Source of the DNA: Thermodesulfatator sp.
GTDB lineage: Bacteria > Desulfobacterota > Dissulfuribacteria > Dissulfuribacterales > QOAL01
Reading direction: 5' to 3'
DNA: 6,337 nt
Assembly (NCBI GenBank): GCA_003978135.1
Contig: QOAL01000190.1
Coordinates: 1 to 6,337 of the forward strand
In this document: positions 1 to 6,230 of the stretch, in pieces
Numbering within the stretch: position 1 is the first letter of the stretch
How the letters are laid out: every line of letters starts with the position of its first letter
Program-made: the position numbers and the translations under genes
The notes under the pieces: generated by a model
The model's database searches: none
Seen by the model: only the letters and a program-made list of their open reading frames with translations
What the model was told of the DNA's origin: nothing

Positions 1-816
1 AATAACACCGGCTGTATTGACCTTGAGCGGCAGGTGGGTGGACTGGCCGCCATAAACCTTCCTGCCGATAACCCGTCTGGCATAATGTATAGGAATACGC
101 CTGTGGGCCCTTTCCATAAAACAGATAAAGGCAACAACTGCCACCATCATAACCAGGAGAAAGAGCATGAATGCCGCGTTTATTTCCCCTGTCTTCATCA
201 GCCTGAAGGTATCAATGATGGCAGACGGCATCCTGGCCACAATACCGGCAAAGATTATAAGACTTATGCCATTTCCAACTCCCCTCTCGGTTATCTGCTC
301 GCCAAGCCACATGAGAAAAACCGTCCCGGACATCAAGGTGAGTGCTGTCAGAATACGGAAAGACCATCCCGGATGAGCAACTACCGGCAGCCCGCCAGGT
401 GCCATCATGCTCTCGAGACCAATGGCGATGCCGAATCCCTGCAGAACACTCAGCCCCACGGTACCATACCTGGTATACTGGCTTATTTTCTTGCGTCCCG
501 CTTCTCCTTCCTTTTTAAGCTGTTCAAGCTGGGGCACTGCCACTTGAAGGAGTTGGATTATGATGGATGCACTGATGTATGGCATGATTCCCAGGGCAAA
601 GATGGAAAATTTCTTGAGTGCGCCACCGGAAAACATGTCGAACATGCCGAACAAGGTGCCTTGGGCTCTGGCGAAAAAAGACGCAAGGGCCTGGGCATCT
701 ATTCCAGGGGTAGGAATCTGTACGCCTACCCTGTAAACCGCCAGCATTAGAAGAGTAAATATTATTCTCTTTCTAAGTTCAGGGACATTTCCTAAACCTT
801 CTACGCCTTTGAGCAC
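1..816 (-). CDS. secY: Protein translocase subunit SecY, 3' end cut by window edge
   Basis: SecY is the central membrane channel of the Sec translocon; with SecE and SecG it passes unfolded proteins, driven by SecA, across or into the inner membrane. The visible 272 codons cover the N-terminal two thirds of a protein that is usually about 435 residues. They begin VLKGVEGLGNVPELRKRI and include TM1 (about 18-34), the plug region around 57-70 (GMFDMFSGGALKKF), TM2 with LGIMPYISASIIIQLL, and the family signature GEQITERGVGNGISLI. They end in the cytosolic loop RRIPIHYARRV...STHLPLKVN. The start is GTG at 816, seven bases after AGGAG. An in-frame ATG at 834 is closed by TAG immediately before the GTG, so it cannot be the start. 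The gene lies 35 bp downstream of rplO, its normal place in the spc operon. The missing C-terminus is only an effect of the window edge. Confidence 0.97.
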   Translation of the reverse strand, partial: MLKGVEGLGNVPELRKRIIFTLLMLAVYRVGVQIPTPGIDAQALASFFARAQGTLFGMFDMFSGGALKKFSIFALGIMPYISASIIIQLLQVAVPQLEQLKKEGEAGRKKISQYTRYGTVGLSVLQGFGIAIGLESMMAPGGLPVVAHPGWSFRILTALTLMSGTVFLMWLGEQITERGVGNGISLIIFAGIVARMPSAIIDTFRLMKTGEINAAFMLFLLVMMVAVVAFICFMERAHRRIPIHYARRVIGRKVYGGQSTHLPLKVNTAGVI

Positions 817-823
817 CTATGTT

Positions 824-828
824 CTCCT
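824..828 (-). promoter_or_regulatory. Ribosome binding site fixing the secY GTG start
   Basis: AGGAG on the minus strand, seven bases before GTG at 816. The only in-frame ATG upstream (834) runs into TAG after five codons, so this site supports the GTG. Confidence 0.8.
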
Positions 829-851
829 GATCATGAAAAGGTTTTTAATTT

Positions 852-1298
852 CTACGAGATGATTTCAATGCTGCCGCCAGCCTTTTCGATCTTTTCTCTG
901 GCCGCCTTGCTGACTGCATGAACCTTGATCCTCACAGCCTTGGTGATTTCGCCGTCGCCCAGGACCTTGACCAGCTTGTCCCTCTTCCTTACAAGGCCCC
1001 TCTGCTGGAGGTATTCCACGTCTATGACCCCGTCATGCTCAATGGCATTCAGGGTCGAGACATTCAGCACTCCGTAAACCTTCCTGAAGGGATTCTTAAA
1101 ACCCCGCTTGGGAAGCTGCCTGTAGATGGGCATCTGGCCTCCCTGAAATCCTGCCGGAATAGAGGCCCCTGACCTTGATTTCTGGCCCTTCTGCCCCTTA
1201 CAGGCAGTCTTTCCGTGTCCGCTTCCCTGGCCACGGCCTATCCTTTTCTTTTTTTTCTTGGCACCCTCATGGGGTGTTAGTGAATCAAGCGTTATCAT
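852..1298 (-). CDS. rplO: Large ribosomal subunit protein L15 (uL15)
   Basis: L15 binds 23S rRNA late in 50S assembly; its long, basic N-terminal arm reaches into the subunit interior. The protein has the typical glycine- and lysine-rich arm (EGAKKKKKRIGRGQGSGHGK, then KGQKGQKSRSG) and the GGQMPIYRQLPKRGFKN motif around residues 55-70. A globular C-terminal half follows, ending AGGSIEIIS. At 148 residues it matches the usual size of about 145-150. I chose ATG at 1298 rather than the longer frame from TTG at 1310. GGAGAAGG lies between the two and makes a good ribosome binding site for the ATG, and the protein then begins MITLDSLTPHEG like its relatives. It follows rpsE directly; the rpmD gene that usually lies between them is missing. 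Confidence 0.96.
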   Translation of the reverse strand: MITLDSLTPHEGAKKKKKRIGRGQGSGHGKTACKGQKGQKSRSGASIPAGFQGGQMPIYRQLPKRGFKNPFRKVYGVLNVSTLNAIEHDGVIDVEYLQQRGLVRKRDKLVKVLGDGEITKAVRIKVHAVSKAAREKIEKAGGSIEIIS

Positions 1299-1350
1299 TT
1301 CCTTCTCCAAAAGTGGAAACGGTTGTTTTTGTCAACTGAACCTTGTCTTG
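1299..1350 (-). other. rpsE-rplO spacer where rpmD (L30) would be expected
   Basis: In most bacterial spc operons rpmD, about 180 bp encoding about 60 residues, lies between rpsE and rplO. Here only 52 bp separate the rpsE TAG from the rplO ATG, and no frame of the spacer gives L30-like sequence. The spacer holds the rplO ribosome binding site and short self-complementary pieces (GGTT at 1321-1324 with AACC at 1339-1342, and GTTG at 1322-1325 with CAAC at 1333-1336), too weak to call a terminator. The flanking genes are intact, so this looks like a clean loss rather than a decaying remnant. Confidence 0.85.
1301..1308 (-). promoter_or_regulatory. Ribosome binding site fixing the rplO start
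   Basis: GGAGAAGG on the minus strand, with GGAG six bases before ATG at 1298. It would be inside the coding sequence if the TTG at 1310 were used, so it favours the shorter protein. Confidence 0.75.
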
Positions 1351-1863
1351 CTAATCTGCTGCCTTCTCGCTGCGGCCTATGGTCTTTCCCCGAAGCTTGG
1401 CCCTATTTACAGAGTCCTTGATTTCATTCAGCCCGTTAAAGGTGGCCCGCAAGACATTGTGGGGGTTGTTCGTTCCAATACATTTCGTCAGCACATCGTG
1501 AATGCCCGCAGCCTCCATGATAGCTCTGACCACCGCACCGGCAATAACCCCGGTACCCGGAGGAGCAGGCTTGAGCAGCACTCTTCCGGCACCGAAATGC
1601 CCTATTATCTCGTGGGGGATGGTTGTACCTACCATGGGAATCTTCACCATGGCCTTTCTTGCCTTTTCTGTAGCCTTTCTCAAGGCCTCCGGCACTTCCT
1701 TTGCCTTGCCCATGGCAAAGCCCACTCCACCCTTGCCATCGCCTACCACTGCAAGAGCGCTGAAGGAAAAACGCCGTCCACCCTTGACTACCTTGGCGAC
1801 TCGATTAATAAAGACAATCTTTTCAATTAGTTCCAAGTCTTTTTGTTCGTTATATGCTTGCAA
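1351..1863 (-). CDS. rpsE: Small ribosomal subunit protein S5 (uS5)
   Basis: S5 sits on the solvent side of the 30S subunit next to S4 and S8; it helps decoding accuracy and lines the mRNA entry path with S3 and S4. The 170 residues contain the double-stranded RNA-binding-like N-terminal domain with [18 protein letters not shown] (19-36) and the signature [20 protein letters not shown]. The C-terminal domain follows with PPGTGVIAG (101-109) and [14 protein letters not shown]. The length fits the family (about 165-175). The best start is TTG at 1863, seven bases after AAGGGG; no ATG or GTG sits in a suitable place. One oddity is Ala110-Val111 where most S5 proteins have Gly-Ala in the AGGAVRA stretch. 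It lies 45 bp after rplR. Confidence 0.96.
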   Translation of the reverse strand: MQAYNEQKDLELIEKIVFINRVAKVVKGGRRFSFSALAVVGDGKGGVGFAMGKAKEVPEALRKATEKARKAMVKIPMVGTTIPHEIIGHFGAGRVLLKPAPPGTGVIAGAVVRAIMEAAGIHDVLTKCIGTNNPHNVLRATFNGLNEIKDSVNRAKLRGKTIGRSEKAAD

Positions 1864-1870
1864 GCTCCAA

Positions 1871-1876
1871 CCCCTT
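1871..1876 (-). promoter_or_regulatory. Ribosome binding site supporting the rpsE TTG start
   Basis: AAGGGG on the minus strand, seven bases before TTG at 1863. A GGAG closer to the TTG is only two bases away and is too near to be the functional site for that codon. Confidence 0.6.
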
Positions 1877-1908
1877 ATAAAATCGACTCTTGTCCAGTTT
1901 AGTGCCGG

Positions 1909-2280
1909 TTAAAAAACCAGGCCGCCTTCCCTGGCTCCCTCTGCCAGGGCCTTCACCCTGCCATGATAGAGGTAGCCTCCCCTGTCAAAAACAACCTGTT
2001 CAATGCCCTTTTCCCTTGCCCTGTCTGCGATAAGCTTACCCACTGATTTGGCAGCTGCACATTTGCCGCCCTCGGAATCAGGAGCATTCCTGATATCGCC
2101 TTCCATGGAGGAGGCAGACACTATGGTTACACCCTTTTCATCATTAATGAGCTGTGCCACCACGTAACGGTTGCTCCGGAACACGGAAAGGCGCGGACGC
2201 TCCCCAGTACCGAATACCTTCTTGCGTATACGCAGTTTCCGCCTGAAACGAGCTTTCTTTCTTGGATTAGTCTTTCCCAT
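1909..2280 (-). CDS. rplR: Large ribosomal subunit protein L18 (uL18)
   Basis: L18 binds 5S rRNA and, together with L5, anchors the 5S particle to the central protuberance of the 50S subunit. The 123-residue protein has the basic N-terminal tail [20 protein letters not shown], the [18 protein letters not shown] strand region (28-45), and the conserved C-terminal block [20 protein letters not shown] followed by AREGGLVF. Length and termini match bacterial L18. The ATG at 2280 gives the expected N-terminus; the Shine-Dalgarno sequence ahead of it is weak (only GGG near TTCGGGTAC). With just 19 bp from the rplF stop, its translation may depend on ribosomes finishing rplF; that is inference. Confidence 0.97.
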   Translation of the reverse strand: MGKTNPRKKARFRRKLRIRKKVFGTGERPRLSVFRSNRYVVAQLINDEKGVTIVSASSMEGDIRNAPDSEGGKCAAAKSVGKLIADRAREKGIEQVVFDRGGYLYHGRVKALAEGAREGGLVF

Positions 2281-2299
2281 TTATGCAGTACCCGAATGT

Positions 2300-2845
2300 T
2301 TACTTTGCTGCAGCCTTGCCGGCTTTTCTTATGATTTCCTCGTCGGAATATCTGATTCCCTTGCCCTTGTATGGCTCTGGTGGCCGAAATGCACGAATCC
2401 TGGCTGCTGTAAGGCCAAGGACTTCTTTGTCATAGCCCTCCAGGATAATCCTGATTTCCTTCTGCCTGTCAACCTTGGCTGCTATGCCTTCAGGCAGGGG
2501 GAAATCAATTGGATGGGAATATCCCAGGTGAAGTACCAGTTTCTTGCCCTTTTCTTCCACCTTGTATCCAACACCGGTGACTATGAGCTCCCTCTTAAAG
2601 CCGGTGCTGACGCCGGTCACCATATTGGCCACCAGGGCGCGAGACAGTCCGTGGAGTGCCCTTGTAGCCTTGGAGTCGTCACTCCTCTTTAGATGAAGAG
2701 TATCCCCGTCCTTTTCTATGGTCACCTTGGGATTTAGTTCCCTGGCAAGCTTTCCCTTGGGGCCCTGGACCTTGATCTCCTGCCCCTGTATCTCGACTTT
2801 CACGCCGCCGGGAATCTTTATAGGTAGTTTTCCTATTCGAGACAA
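2300..2845 (-). CDS. rplF: Large ribosomal subunit protein L6 (uL6)
   Basis: L6 lies near the factor-binding region of the 50S subunit, close to the sarcin-ricin loop, and is built from two repeated domains. The 181 residues start SRIGKLPIKIPGGVKV, the standard L6 N-terminus, and include RALHGLSRALVANMVTGVS (about 62-80) linking the domains and ELIVTGVGYKVE opening the second. The RNA-binding C-terminal signature RAFRPPEPYKGKGIRY is complete. The start codon is TTG at 2845, since the universal (M)SRIGKLPI begins there and no ATG is available; GGAG sits seven bases upstream. The gene begins 14 bp after the rpsH stop. Confidence 0.97.
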   Translation of the reverse strand: MSRIGKLPIKIPGGVKVEIQGQEIKVQGPKGKLARELNPKVTIEKDGDTLHLKRSDDSKATRALHGLSRALVANMVTGVSTGFKRELIVTGVGYKVEEKGKKLVLHLGYSHPIDFPLPEGIAAKVDRQKEIRIILEGYDKEVLGLTAARIRAFRPPEPYKGKGIRYSDEEIIRKAGKAAAK

Positions 2846-2852
2846 AATTTAT

Positions 2853-2856
2853 CTCC
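2853..2856 (-). promoter_or_regulatory. Ribosome binding site for the rplF TTG start
   Basis: GGAG on the minus strand, seven bases before TTG at 2845 and four bases after the rpsH stop codon. It supports TTG as the real start of L6. Confidence 0.75.
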
Positions 2857-2859
2857 AGA

Positions 2860-3255
2860 TTACCATACAGCGCAGACGACTTCGCCGCCTATGCCCTGCT
2901 GTTTGGCAGTTAAATCCGTCATCACTCCCTTGGAGGTTGATATTATCGCAACGCCGAGCCCGCCGCGTATGGTGGGTATTTCGTCCTTGTCTGCGTATAT
3001 CCTTCTGCCAGGCCTGCTTATTCTCTGCAGGTTGTGAAGTACGGGTGTACCCCTATGATACCTCAGGGTAATCCTGATGATACCCTGTTTGCCATCCTTG
3101 ATAACCCGGTGGCTGTTTATGAAGCCTTCCTCTTTCAGGAGGTTGGCAATATTCATCTTGAGCTTTGAAGCCGGGATATCAACCTTTTCGTGACGAGCCC
3201 TGACTGCATTTCTGATTCTTGTCAGCATATCTGCTATAGGATCTGTCATTGACAT
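2860..3255 (-). CDS. rpsH: Small ribosomal subunit protein S8 (uS8)
   Basis: S8 binds helix 21 of 16S rRNA early in 30S assembly. In E. coli it also represses its own operon by binding the mRNA near the start of rplE. The 131 residues begin [17 protein letters not shown] and carry the lysine-rich [21 protein letters not shown] (26-46). The C-terminal RNA-binding block is complete: ISRPGRRIY, then [17 protein letters not shown], ending GGEVVCAVW. Length is normal. The start is ATG at 3255 with an AAGG about nine bases upstream; a second ATG two codons in (3249) is possible but less likely, as the [11 protein letters not shown] form is common. Whether S8 autoregulation exists here cannot be told from the protein. 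Confidence 0.97.
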   Translation of the reverse strand: MSMTDPIADMLTRIRNAVRARHEKVDIPASKLKMNIANLLKEEGFINSHRVIKDGKQGIIRITLRYHRGTPVLHNLQRISRPGRRIYADKDEIPTIRGGLGVAIISTSKGVMTDLTAKQQGIGGEVVCAVW

Positions 3256-3279
3256 AACAAAGTACCTTTTCTTTCTATA

Positions 3280-3465
3280 TTACCAGCTTGATTTAGTGAC
3301 ACCGGGGAGCAGGCCGTGAGAAGCCATATTCCTGAAACAGATTCTGCAGAGCCCGAATTTCCGGAGAAATGCACGAGGTCTGCCGCAGATGGGACACCTG
3401 TTATATTTTCTAACCTTGAACTTGGGTTCTCTTCTTGCCTTTTCCATTAAAGATTTTTTGGCCAA
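3280..3465 (-). CDS. rpsN: Small ribosomal subunit protein S14, zinc-binding short form (uS14)
   Basis: S14 sits in the head of the 30S subunit beside S3 and S10. This is the 61-residue zinc-ribbon type, not the roughly 100-residue zinc-free type of E. coli. It begins with [21 protein letters not shown]. Its four zinc ligands are in CPIC and CRIC, 12 residues apart, and it ends [11 protein letters not shown]. The frame stays open upstream to an ATG at 3522, but that would overlap the end of rplE and add a meaningless leader. The family N-terminus (M)AKKS falls exactly on TTG at 3465, five bases after a perfect AGGAGG, so I take TTG as the start. The spacer to rplE is 16 bp. Confidence 0.96.
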   Translation of the reverse strand: MAKKSLMEKARREPKFKVRKYNRCPICGRPRAFLRKFGLCRICFRNMASHGLLPGVTKSSW

Positions 3466-3470
3466 TTCTC

Positions 3471-3476
3471 CCTCCT
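3471..3476 (-). promoter_or_regulatory. Ribosome binding site for the rpsN TTG start
   Basis: A perfect AGGAGG on the minus strand, five bases before TTG at 3465. It rules out the longer frame that overlaps rplE and shows that the weak TTG codon is offset by a strong binding site. Confidence 0.85.
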
Positions 3477-3481
3477 GTACT

Positions 3482-4021
3482 TTACTTCCTGAAAGGCATT
3501 CCGATGGCTTCCAAAAGCACAAAGGCCTCTTTGTCTGATTCAGCAGTGGTTACTATGCTGACATTCAGCCCCTTGATCTTGTCTATCTTGTCATAGTCAA
3601 TTTCCGGAAAAATTATGTGCTCCCGGATACCGAGGCTGTAATTTCCTCGACCATCAAAGGCCTTTGGCGAAATACCTCTAAAATCCCTGATACGAGGGAT
3701 TGCAATGTTTATTAATTTTGTAAGAAAATCATACATGCGCTTGCCCCGCAGGGTAACCATGCACCCGATGGGCATTCCGGCCCTGAGCTTAAAGGCAGCA
3801 ATGGATTTTCTGGCCCTGGTTATCACAGGCCTCTGTCCTGCTATCTGTGCCAGTTCCTCAGTGGCTGTATCCAGGATCTTGGGATTCTGAATAGCTTCTC
3901 CAAGCCCCATATTCAGCACTACCTTATCCAGTTTTGGAACCTGCATCTTGTTCTTATACCCGAACTCTTCTATGAGTCTGGGGACAGCTTCCTTTTGATA
4001 TTTCTCCTCAACGTGCAACAT
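3482..4021 (-). CDS. rplE: Large ribosomal subunit protein L5 (uL5)
   Basis: L5 binds 5S rRNA and the 23S central protuberance, and contacts the P-site tRNA and S13 across the subunit bridge. The 179-residue protein matches the normal length. It has [20 protein letters not shown] (22-41), the signature [20 protein letters not shown] (61-80) followed by [12 protein letters not shown], and [20 protein letters not shown]. It closes with [21 protein letters not shown] and AIGMPFRK. The ATG at 4021 follows GGGAGG by ten bases, and the protein begins [14 protein letters not shown], typical of the family. A perfect palindrome lies between the binding site and the start codon. The gene starts 21 bp after the rplX stop. 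Confidence 0.97.
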   Translation of the reverse strand: MLHVEEKYQKEAVPRLIEEFGYKNKMQVPKLDKVVLNMGLGEAIQNPKILDTATEELAQIAGQRPVITRARKSIAAFKLRAGMPIGCMVTLRGKRMYDFLTKLINIAIPRIRDFRGISPKAFDGRGNYSLGIREHIIFPEIDYDKIDKIKGLNVSIVTTAESDKEAFVLLEAIGMPFRK

Positions 4022-4043
4022 CAGATATCTGCCTCCCGAAGGC
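4022..4043 (-). promoter_or_regulatory. Palindrome and possible hairpin in the rplE translation start region
   Basis: CAGATATCTG at 4022-4031 is a perfect 10-base palindrome directly before the rplE ATG. Next to it, GCCT (minus strand, 4043-4040) can pair with AGGC (4034-4031) around a five-base loop, which would include part of the rplE ribosome binding site GGGAGG (4032-4037). In E. coli the S8 repressor binds the mRNA at this rplX-rplE junction. The structure here is short and could be chance; a regulatory role is inference. Confidence 0.3.
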
Positions 4044-4378
4044 TACTTGCTCTCAGTTGGAATGACTTCACCGCATTTCTTGCAAATCCTGACCTTAGTT
4101 CCGTCCTCCAGTACCTTTTTTGAGATCCTTACAGGATCGGTACACTTGGGACAGATAAGCTGCAGGTTGGAAATGTGGATTGAAGCCTCTTTTTCTATGA
4201 TTCCACCGGAAGACTGGGGACCTGGCTTGGTATGCCTCTTTACTATCTGGGCACCTTCTACTATGGCGCGGTACTTGTTGGAAAGCAGCAGTTTTATCTT
4301 TCCCACTTTGCCCCGGTCGCGACCTGCCATAACCATGACCCGGTCATTTTTTCTGAGATATGTCTTTGTCGTCTTCAT
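4043..4378 (-). CDS. rplX: Large ribosomal subunit protein L24 with zinc ribbon (uL24)
   Basis: L24 is one of the two proteins that start 50S assembly, binding near the 5' end of 23S rRNA; it later sits by the exit of the peptide tunnel. The KOW domain is at the N-terminus (KNDRVMVMAGRDRGKVGKI, about 10-28), followed by VEGAQIVKRHTKPGPQSSGG and HISNLQLI. Residues 76-79 (CPKC) and 98-101 (CKKC) form a likely zinc ribbon, absent from E. coli L24 but found in several bacterial lineages. At 111 residues it has normal length. ATG at 4378 follows GGAG by nine bases. Confidence 0.96.
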   Translation of the reverse strand: MKTTKTYLRKNDRVMVMAGRDRGKVGKIKLLLSNKYRAIVEGAQIVKRHTKPGPQSSGGIIEKEASIHISNLQLICPKCTDPVRISKKVLEDGTKVRICKKCGEVIPTESK

Positions 4379-4398
4379 CCGGTATTACTCCAAATTAT

Positions 4399-4767
4399 CT
4401 ATAAGACCTCTGGGGCCAGGGACACGATTTTCATATAGCGTTTTGCCCTGAGTTCCCTGGCAACAGGTCCGAATATACGCGTGCCAACAGGCTCCCCGTA
4501 CTGGTTTATAAGGACTGCGGCATTTTCATCAAACCTGATCAATGAACCATCCGGCCTGGGGATCTCCTTTTTTGTCCTGACTACTACAGCCCTGGTAACA
4601 TCGCCCTTTTTCACCTTGGAATTGGGGATGGCCTCTTTGACTGTGACAACTATGGTATCACCAACCCTGGCGTAACGACGTCTGGTTCCGCCAAGGACAC
4701 GAATACAGAGCACTTTCTTGGCACCTGAATTATCTGCCACATTGAGCTTGGTTTCCTGCTGGATCAT
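4399..4767 (-). CDS. rplN: Large ribosomal subunit protein L14 (uL14)
   Basis: L14 lies on the interface side of the 50S subunit, forms an intersubunit bridge and is the docking point of the silencing factor RsfS. The 122 residues are highly conserved: [17 protein letters not shown] at the start, [20 protein letters not shown] (20-39), [16 protein letters not shown], and the C-terminal signature [20 protein letters not shown] ending [19 protein letters not shown]. Length equals that of E. coli within one residue. ATG at 4767 follows GAGG by nine bases and lies 21 bp after rpsQ. There is nothing unusual in it. Confidence 0.98.
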   Translation of the reverse strand: MIQQETKLNVADNSGAKKVLCIRVLGGTRRRYARVGDTIVVTVKEAIPNSKVKKGDVTRAVVVRTKKEIPRPDGSLIRFDENAAVLINQYGEPVGTRIFGPVARELRAKRYMKIVSLAPEVL

Positions 4768-4788
4768 GGTTCAGTACCTCAATCTTCC

Positions 4789-5049
4789 TTAAACGGCTCT
4801 TTCAACAATCTGTCTGACAATCCAGCGTTTTCGTCTGCTGAGCGGCCTGTGTTCTTCAATCACAATGGTATCACCCACACGGCACTCATTTTTTGGATCG
4901 TGAGCCATGTATTTTTTTCTCTTTTGAACGAACTTCCCGTAAATTGGATGTCTGAATCTCCTGAAGACTATTACAGTGACAGTCTTGTCATTCTTGTCAC
5001 TGGATACCACACCTGTAAGCGTCCTGCGTAATCCCTTGGCTGTTTCCAT
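4789..5049 (-). CDS. rpsQ: Small ribosomal subunit protein S17 (uS17)
   Basis: S17 is a primary 16S rRNA-binding protein of the 30S body with an OB fold. The sequence carries [20 protein letters not shown] near the N-terminus, then [19 protein letters not shown] and the signature [19 protein letters not shown] chose ATG at 5049, one base after the rpmC stop, because GAGG lies six bases ahead of it and the protein then begins [11 protein letters not shown] (86 residues). The frame extends to a GTG at 5064 inside rpmC, but that start has no suitable binding site. The tight spacing suggests translation coupled to rpmC. Confidence 0.95.
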   Translation of the reverse strand: METAKGLRRTLTGVVSSDKNDKTVTVIVFRRFRHPIYGKFVQKRKKYMAHDPKNECRVGDTIVIEEHRPLSRRKRWIVRQIVERAV

Positions 5050-5050
5050 A

Positions 5051-5257
5051 CTAATCCTCAGCACCCTGAATCTGTTTTTCCCTGATAACTGTATTTAAAC
5101 GAGCGATGTCCCTTCTCACCAGTTTCAACCTGGCGGTGTTCTCAAGCTGATGAGTGGCATGCTGGAACCTGAGATTGAAAAGCTCCTTCTTGAGATCCAC
5201 TCCCTTTTGACGCAGCTCATCGATGCTGAGATCCCTGAATTCTTCTACTGTTTTCAT
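5051..5257 (-). CDS. rpmC: Large ribosomal subunit protein L29 (uL29)
   Basis: L29 is a small helical protein at the peptide exit tunnel, next to L23, where trigger factor and SRP dock. The 68 residues show the two-helix pattern: [20 protein letters not shown], the conserved [20 protein letters not shown] (24-43), then [19 protein letters not shown]. Length is normal. Its ATG (5257) overlaps the rplP TGA in the sequence ATGA, a four-base overlap that usually means translational coupling; GGAG lies nine bases upstream inside rplP. Confidence 0.97.
   Translation of the reverse strand: MKTVEEFRDLSIDELRQKGVDLKKELFNLRFQHATHQLENTARLKLVRRDIARLNTVIREKQIQGAED
5056..5059 (-). promoter_or_regulatory. 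Ribosome binding site fixing the rpsQ start, inside the rpmC end
   Basis: GAGG on the minus strand, six bases before ATG at 5049. It lies within the last codons of rpmC, which links translation of the two genes and argues against the GTG at 5064. Confidence 0.65.
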
Positions 5258-5670
5258 AAGCCTGGACTCCTGCGGACTATCTTGGTGGGAATGGGCAGTT
5301 TATAGGAAGCGAGCCTCAAGGCCTCTAATGCCGCCTTTTCTTCCACTCCTTCCATTTCATAAAGGATGCGCCCGGGTTTGACCGGGGCCACCCAGTACTC
5401 TACTCCACCCTTACCTTTGCCCATACGGGTTTCAGCAGGTTTCTTGGTGATGGGCTTGTCAGGGAAGATCCTGATCCAGATCTTTCCCTTCCTTTTAACA
5501 TGCCTGGTTATGGCAATACGTGCTGCTTCAATCTGTTGTGCAGTTATCCTGCCCTTTCCCAGGGCCTTCAAGCCATAATCGCCGAAGTTCAAGGTGTTTC
5601 CCTTGTATGCCACACCTCTGATCCGTCCCTTCTGGCGCTTGCGGTATTTTATTTTCTTAGGTGCTAACAT
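5254..5670 (-). CDS. rplP: Large ribosomal subunit protein L16 (uL16)
   Basis: L16 joins the 50S subunit late and contacts the A-site tRNA elbow near the peptidyl transferase centre. The 138 residues start [19 protein letters not shown] and contain [20 protein letters not shown] (30-49) and the segment [20 protein letters not shown]. The strongly conserved loop [20 protein letters not shown] comes next, then [10 protein letters not shown]. The length is typical. ATG at 5670 has AAGG ten bases ahead of it. A run of nine A residues (minus strand, 5691-5683) lies in the 26-bp spacer after rpsC. Confidence 0.97.
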   Translation of the reverse strand: MLAPKKIKYRKRQKGRIRGVAYKGNTLNFGDYGLKALGKGRITAQQIEAARIAITRHVKRKGKIWIRIFPDKPITKKPAETRMGKGKGGVEYWVAPVKPGRILYEMEGVEEKAALEALRLASYKLPIPTKIVRRSPGL

Positions 5671-5696
5671 CTCTCGTTACCCTTTTTTTTTGCTTC

Positions 5697-6221
5697 CTAT
5701 ATCTCTATTGTAGGCAGCTCTGAATCCTTTTCAGGCAATACCTCGCCCTTAAAGATCCAGACCTTGACGCCTATGACCCCGTAGGTAGTCATGGCCTGTG
5801 CAAAGCCATAATCTATATCTGCCCTGAGGGTGTGAAGTGGCACCCTGCCTTGCAGGTACCATTCCCTGCGGGCCATTTCAGCTCCGCCCAGACGCCCCGA
5901 ACAGGCGATCCTGATACCTTTTGCCCCGAATTTCAGGGCCATGCCCACTGCCCTTTTCATGGCCCGTCTGAAGGAAACCCTTCTTTCAAGCTGGGCTGCT
6001 ACGTTTTCAGCCACAAGCTGTGCGTCAAGTTCCGGTCTTCTCACCTCTGTAATATCTATAAGGACAGGCCCCTTGGTGAGCTGTTCCAGTGATCTTTTGA
6101 GGGATTCTATCTCAACGCCTTTTTTGCCAATGACAATTCCGGGTCTTGCAGTATGAATACGCACCCTGAGACGCTTTGCCGCTCTTTCAATTTCGATCTT
6201 AGAGATGCCGGCATGGTACAT
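5697..6221 (-). CDS. rpsC: Small ribosomal subunit protein S3 (uS3), N-terminus missing
   Basis: S3 forms part of the mRNA entry site in the 30S head and, with S4, has mRNA helicase activity. The part present begins [19 protein letters not shown] and includes the type II KH motif with GKKG (residues 32-35 of this fragment). It continues with [20 protein letters not shown] and the basic helix [13 protein letters not shown] holding the helicase-linked arginines and lysine. The C-terminal domain is complete: [46 protein letters not shown]. About 50 N-terminal residues of a normal S3 (starting MGQKV.P.G.RLG) are absent. The ATG at 6221 is an internal methionine, not a credible start; the frame stays open to the window end, but upstream it encodes the antisense of a glycosyltransferase. 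The rest of the protein looks intact and functional, so the break is probably artificial. Confidence 0.95.
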   Translation of the reverse strand: MYHAGISKIEIERAAKRLRVRIHTARPGIVIGKKGVEIESLKRSLEQLTKGPVLIDITEVRRPELDAQLVAENVAAQLERRVSFRRAMKRAVGMALKFGAKGIRIACSGRLGGAEMARREWYLQGRVPLHTLRADIDYGFAQAMTTYGVIGVKVWIFKGEVLPEKDSELPTIEI

Positions 6222-6230
6222 GCGCGCGGC
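6213..6230. other. Junction between rpsC and the glycosyltransferase fragment
   Basis: S3 homology on the minus strand runs to about 6222-6224 (Arg-Met-Tyr-His-Ala), while glycosyltransferase homology on the plus strand starts at about 6219 (His-Ala-Arg-Gly-Asp). The bases catgcg (6219-6224) fit both, so the two sequences meet with a short shared stretch. No insertion sequence, direct repeat or attachment site is visible. Short shared bases with a strand switch are typical of chimeric assembly or amplification products, and also of microhomology-mediated joining in cells. Confidence 0.75.

Noticed and set aside
34..750. Long plus-strand reading frame (238 codons) opposite secY
   Set aside because: It is aligned codon for codon antisense to secY. 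Such frames stay open because TTA, CTA and TCA codons are rare in the real gene. The product is low-complexity and His/Asn/Gly-rich with no family likeness.
1325..1336. TTGACA-like sequence (minus strand) in the rpsE-rplO spacer as an internal promoter
   Set aside because: No -10-like element lies about 17 bases downstream; that position falls just before the rplO ribosome binding site.
1321..1342. GTTG/CAAC and GGTT/AACC self-complementary bases in the rpsE-rplO spacer as a possible terminator
   Set aside because: The stems are only four bases, AT-rich and mutually exclusive; the T-run on the plus strand lies in the loop. A terminator inside this operon would also be unexpected.
1258..1912. 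Plus-strand frames (190 and 136 codons) opposite rpsE and the start of rplO
   Set aside because: They cross two convincing ribosomal genes, match no known protein and have no credible independent ribosome binding site; they are antisense shadows.
2171..2692. Plus-strand frame (173 codons), partly hydrophobic, opposite rplR and rplF
   Set aside because: The apparent hydrophobic stretches are the antisense of lysine- and arginine-rich ribosomal protein codons (complements giving Phe, Leu and Ser). No family resemblance.
5050..5064. Longer S17 starting at GTG 5064, overlapping rpmC
   Set aside because: No ribosome binding site precedes it at a useful distance, and the ATG at 5049 has GAGG at six bases and gives the usual S17 length.
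5683..5691. Run of nine A (minus strand) between rpsC and rplP, considered as a slippage site or terminator tail
   Set aside because: It is in a spacer, not in a coding frame, and has no GC-rich stem before it, so neither frameshifting nor intrinsic termination is supported.
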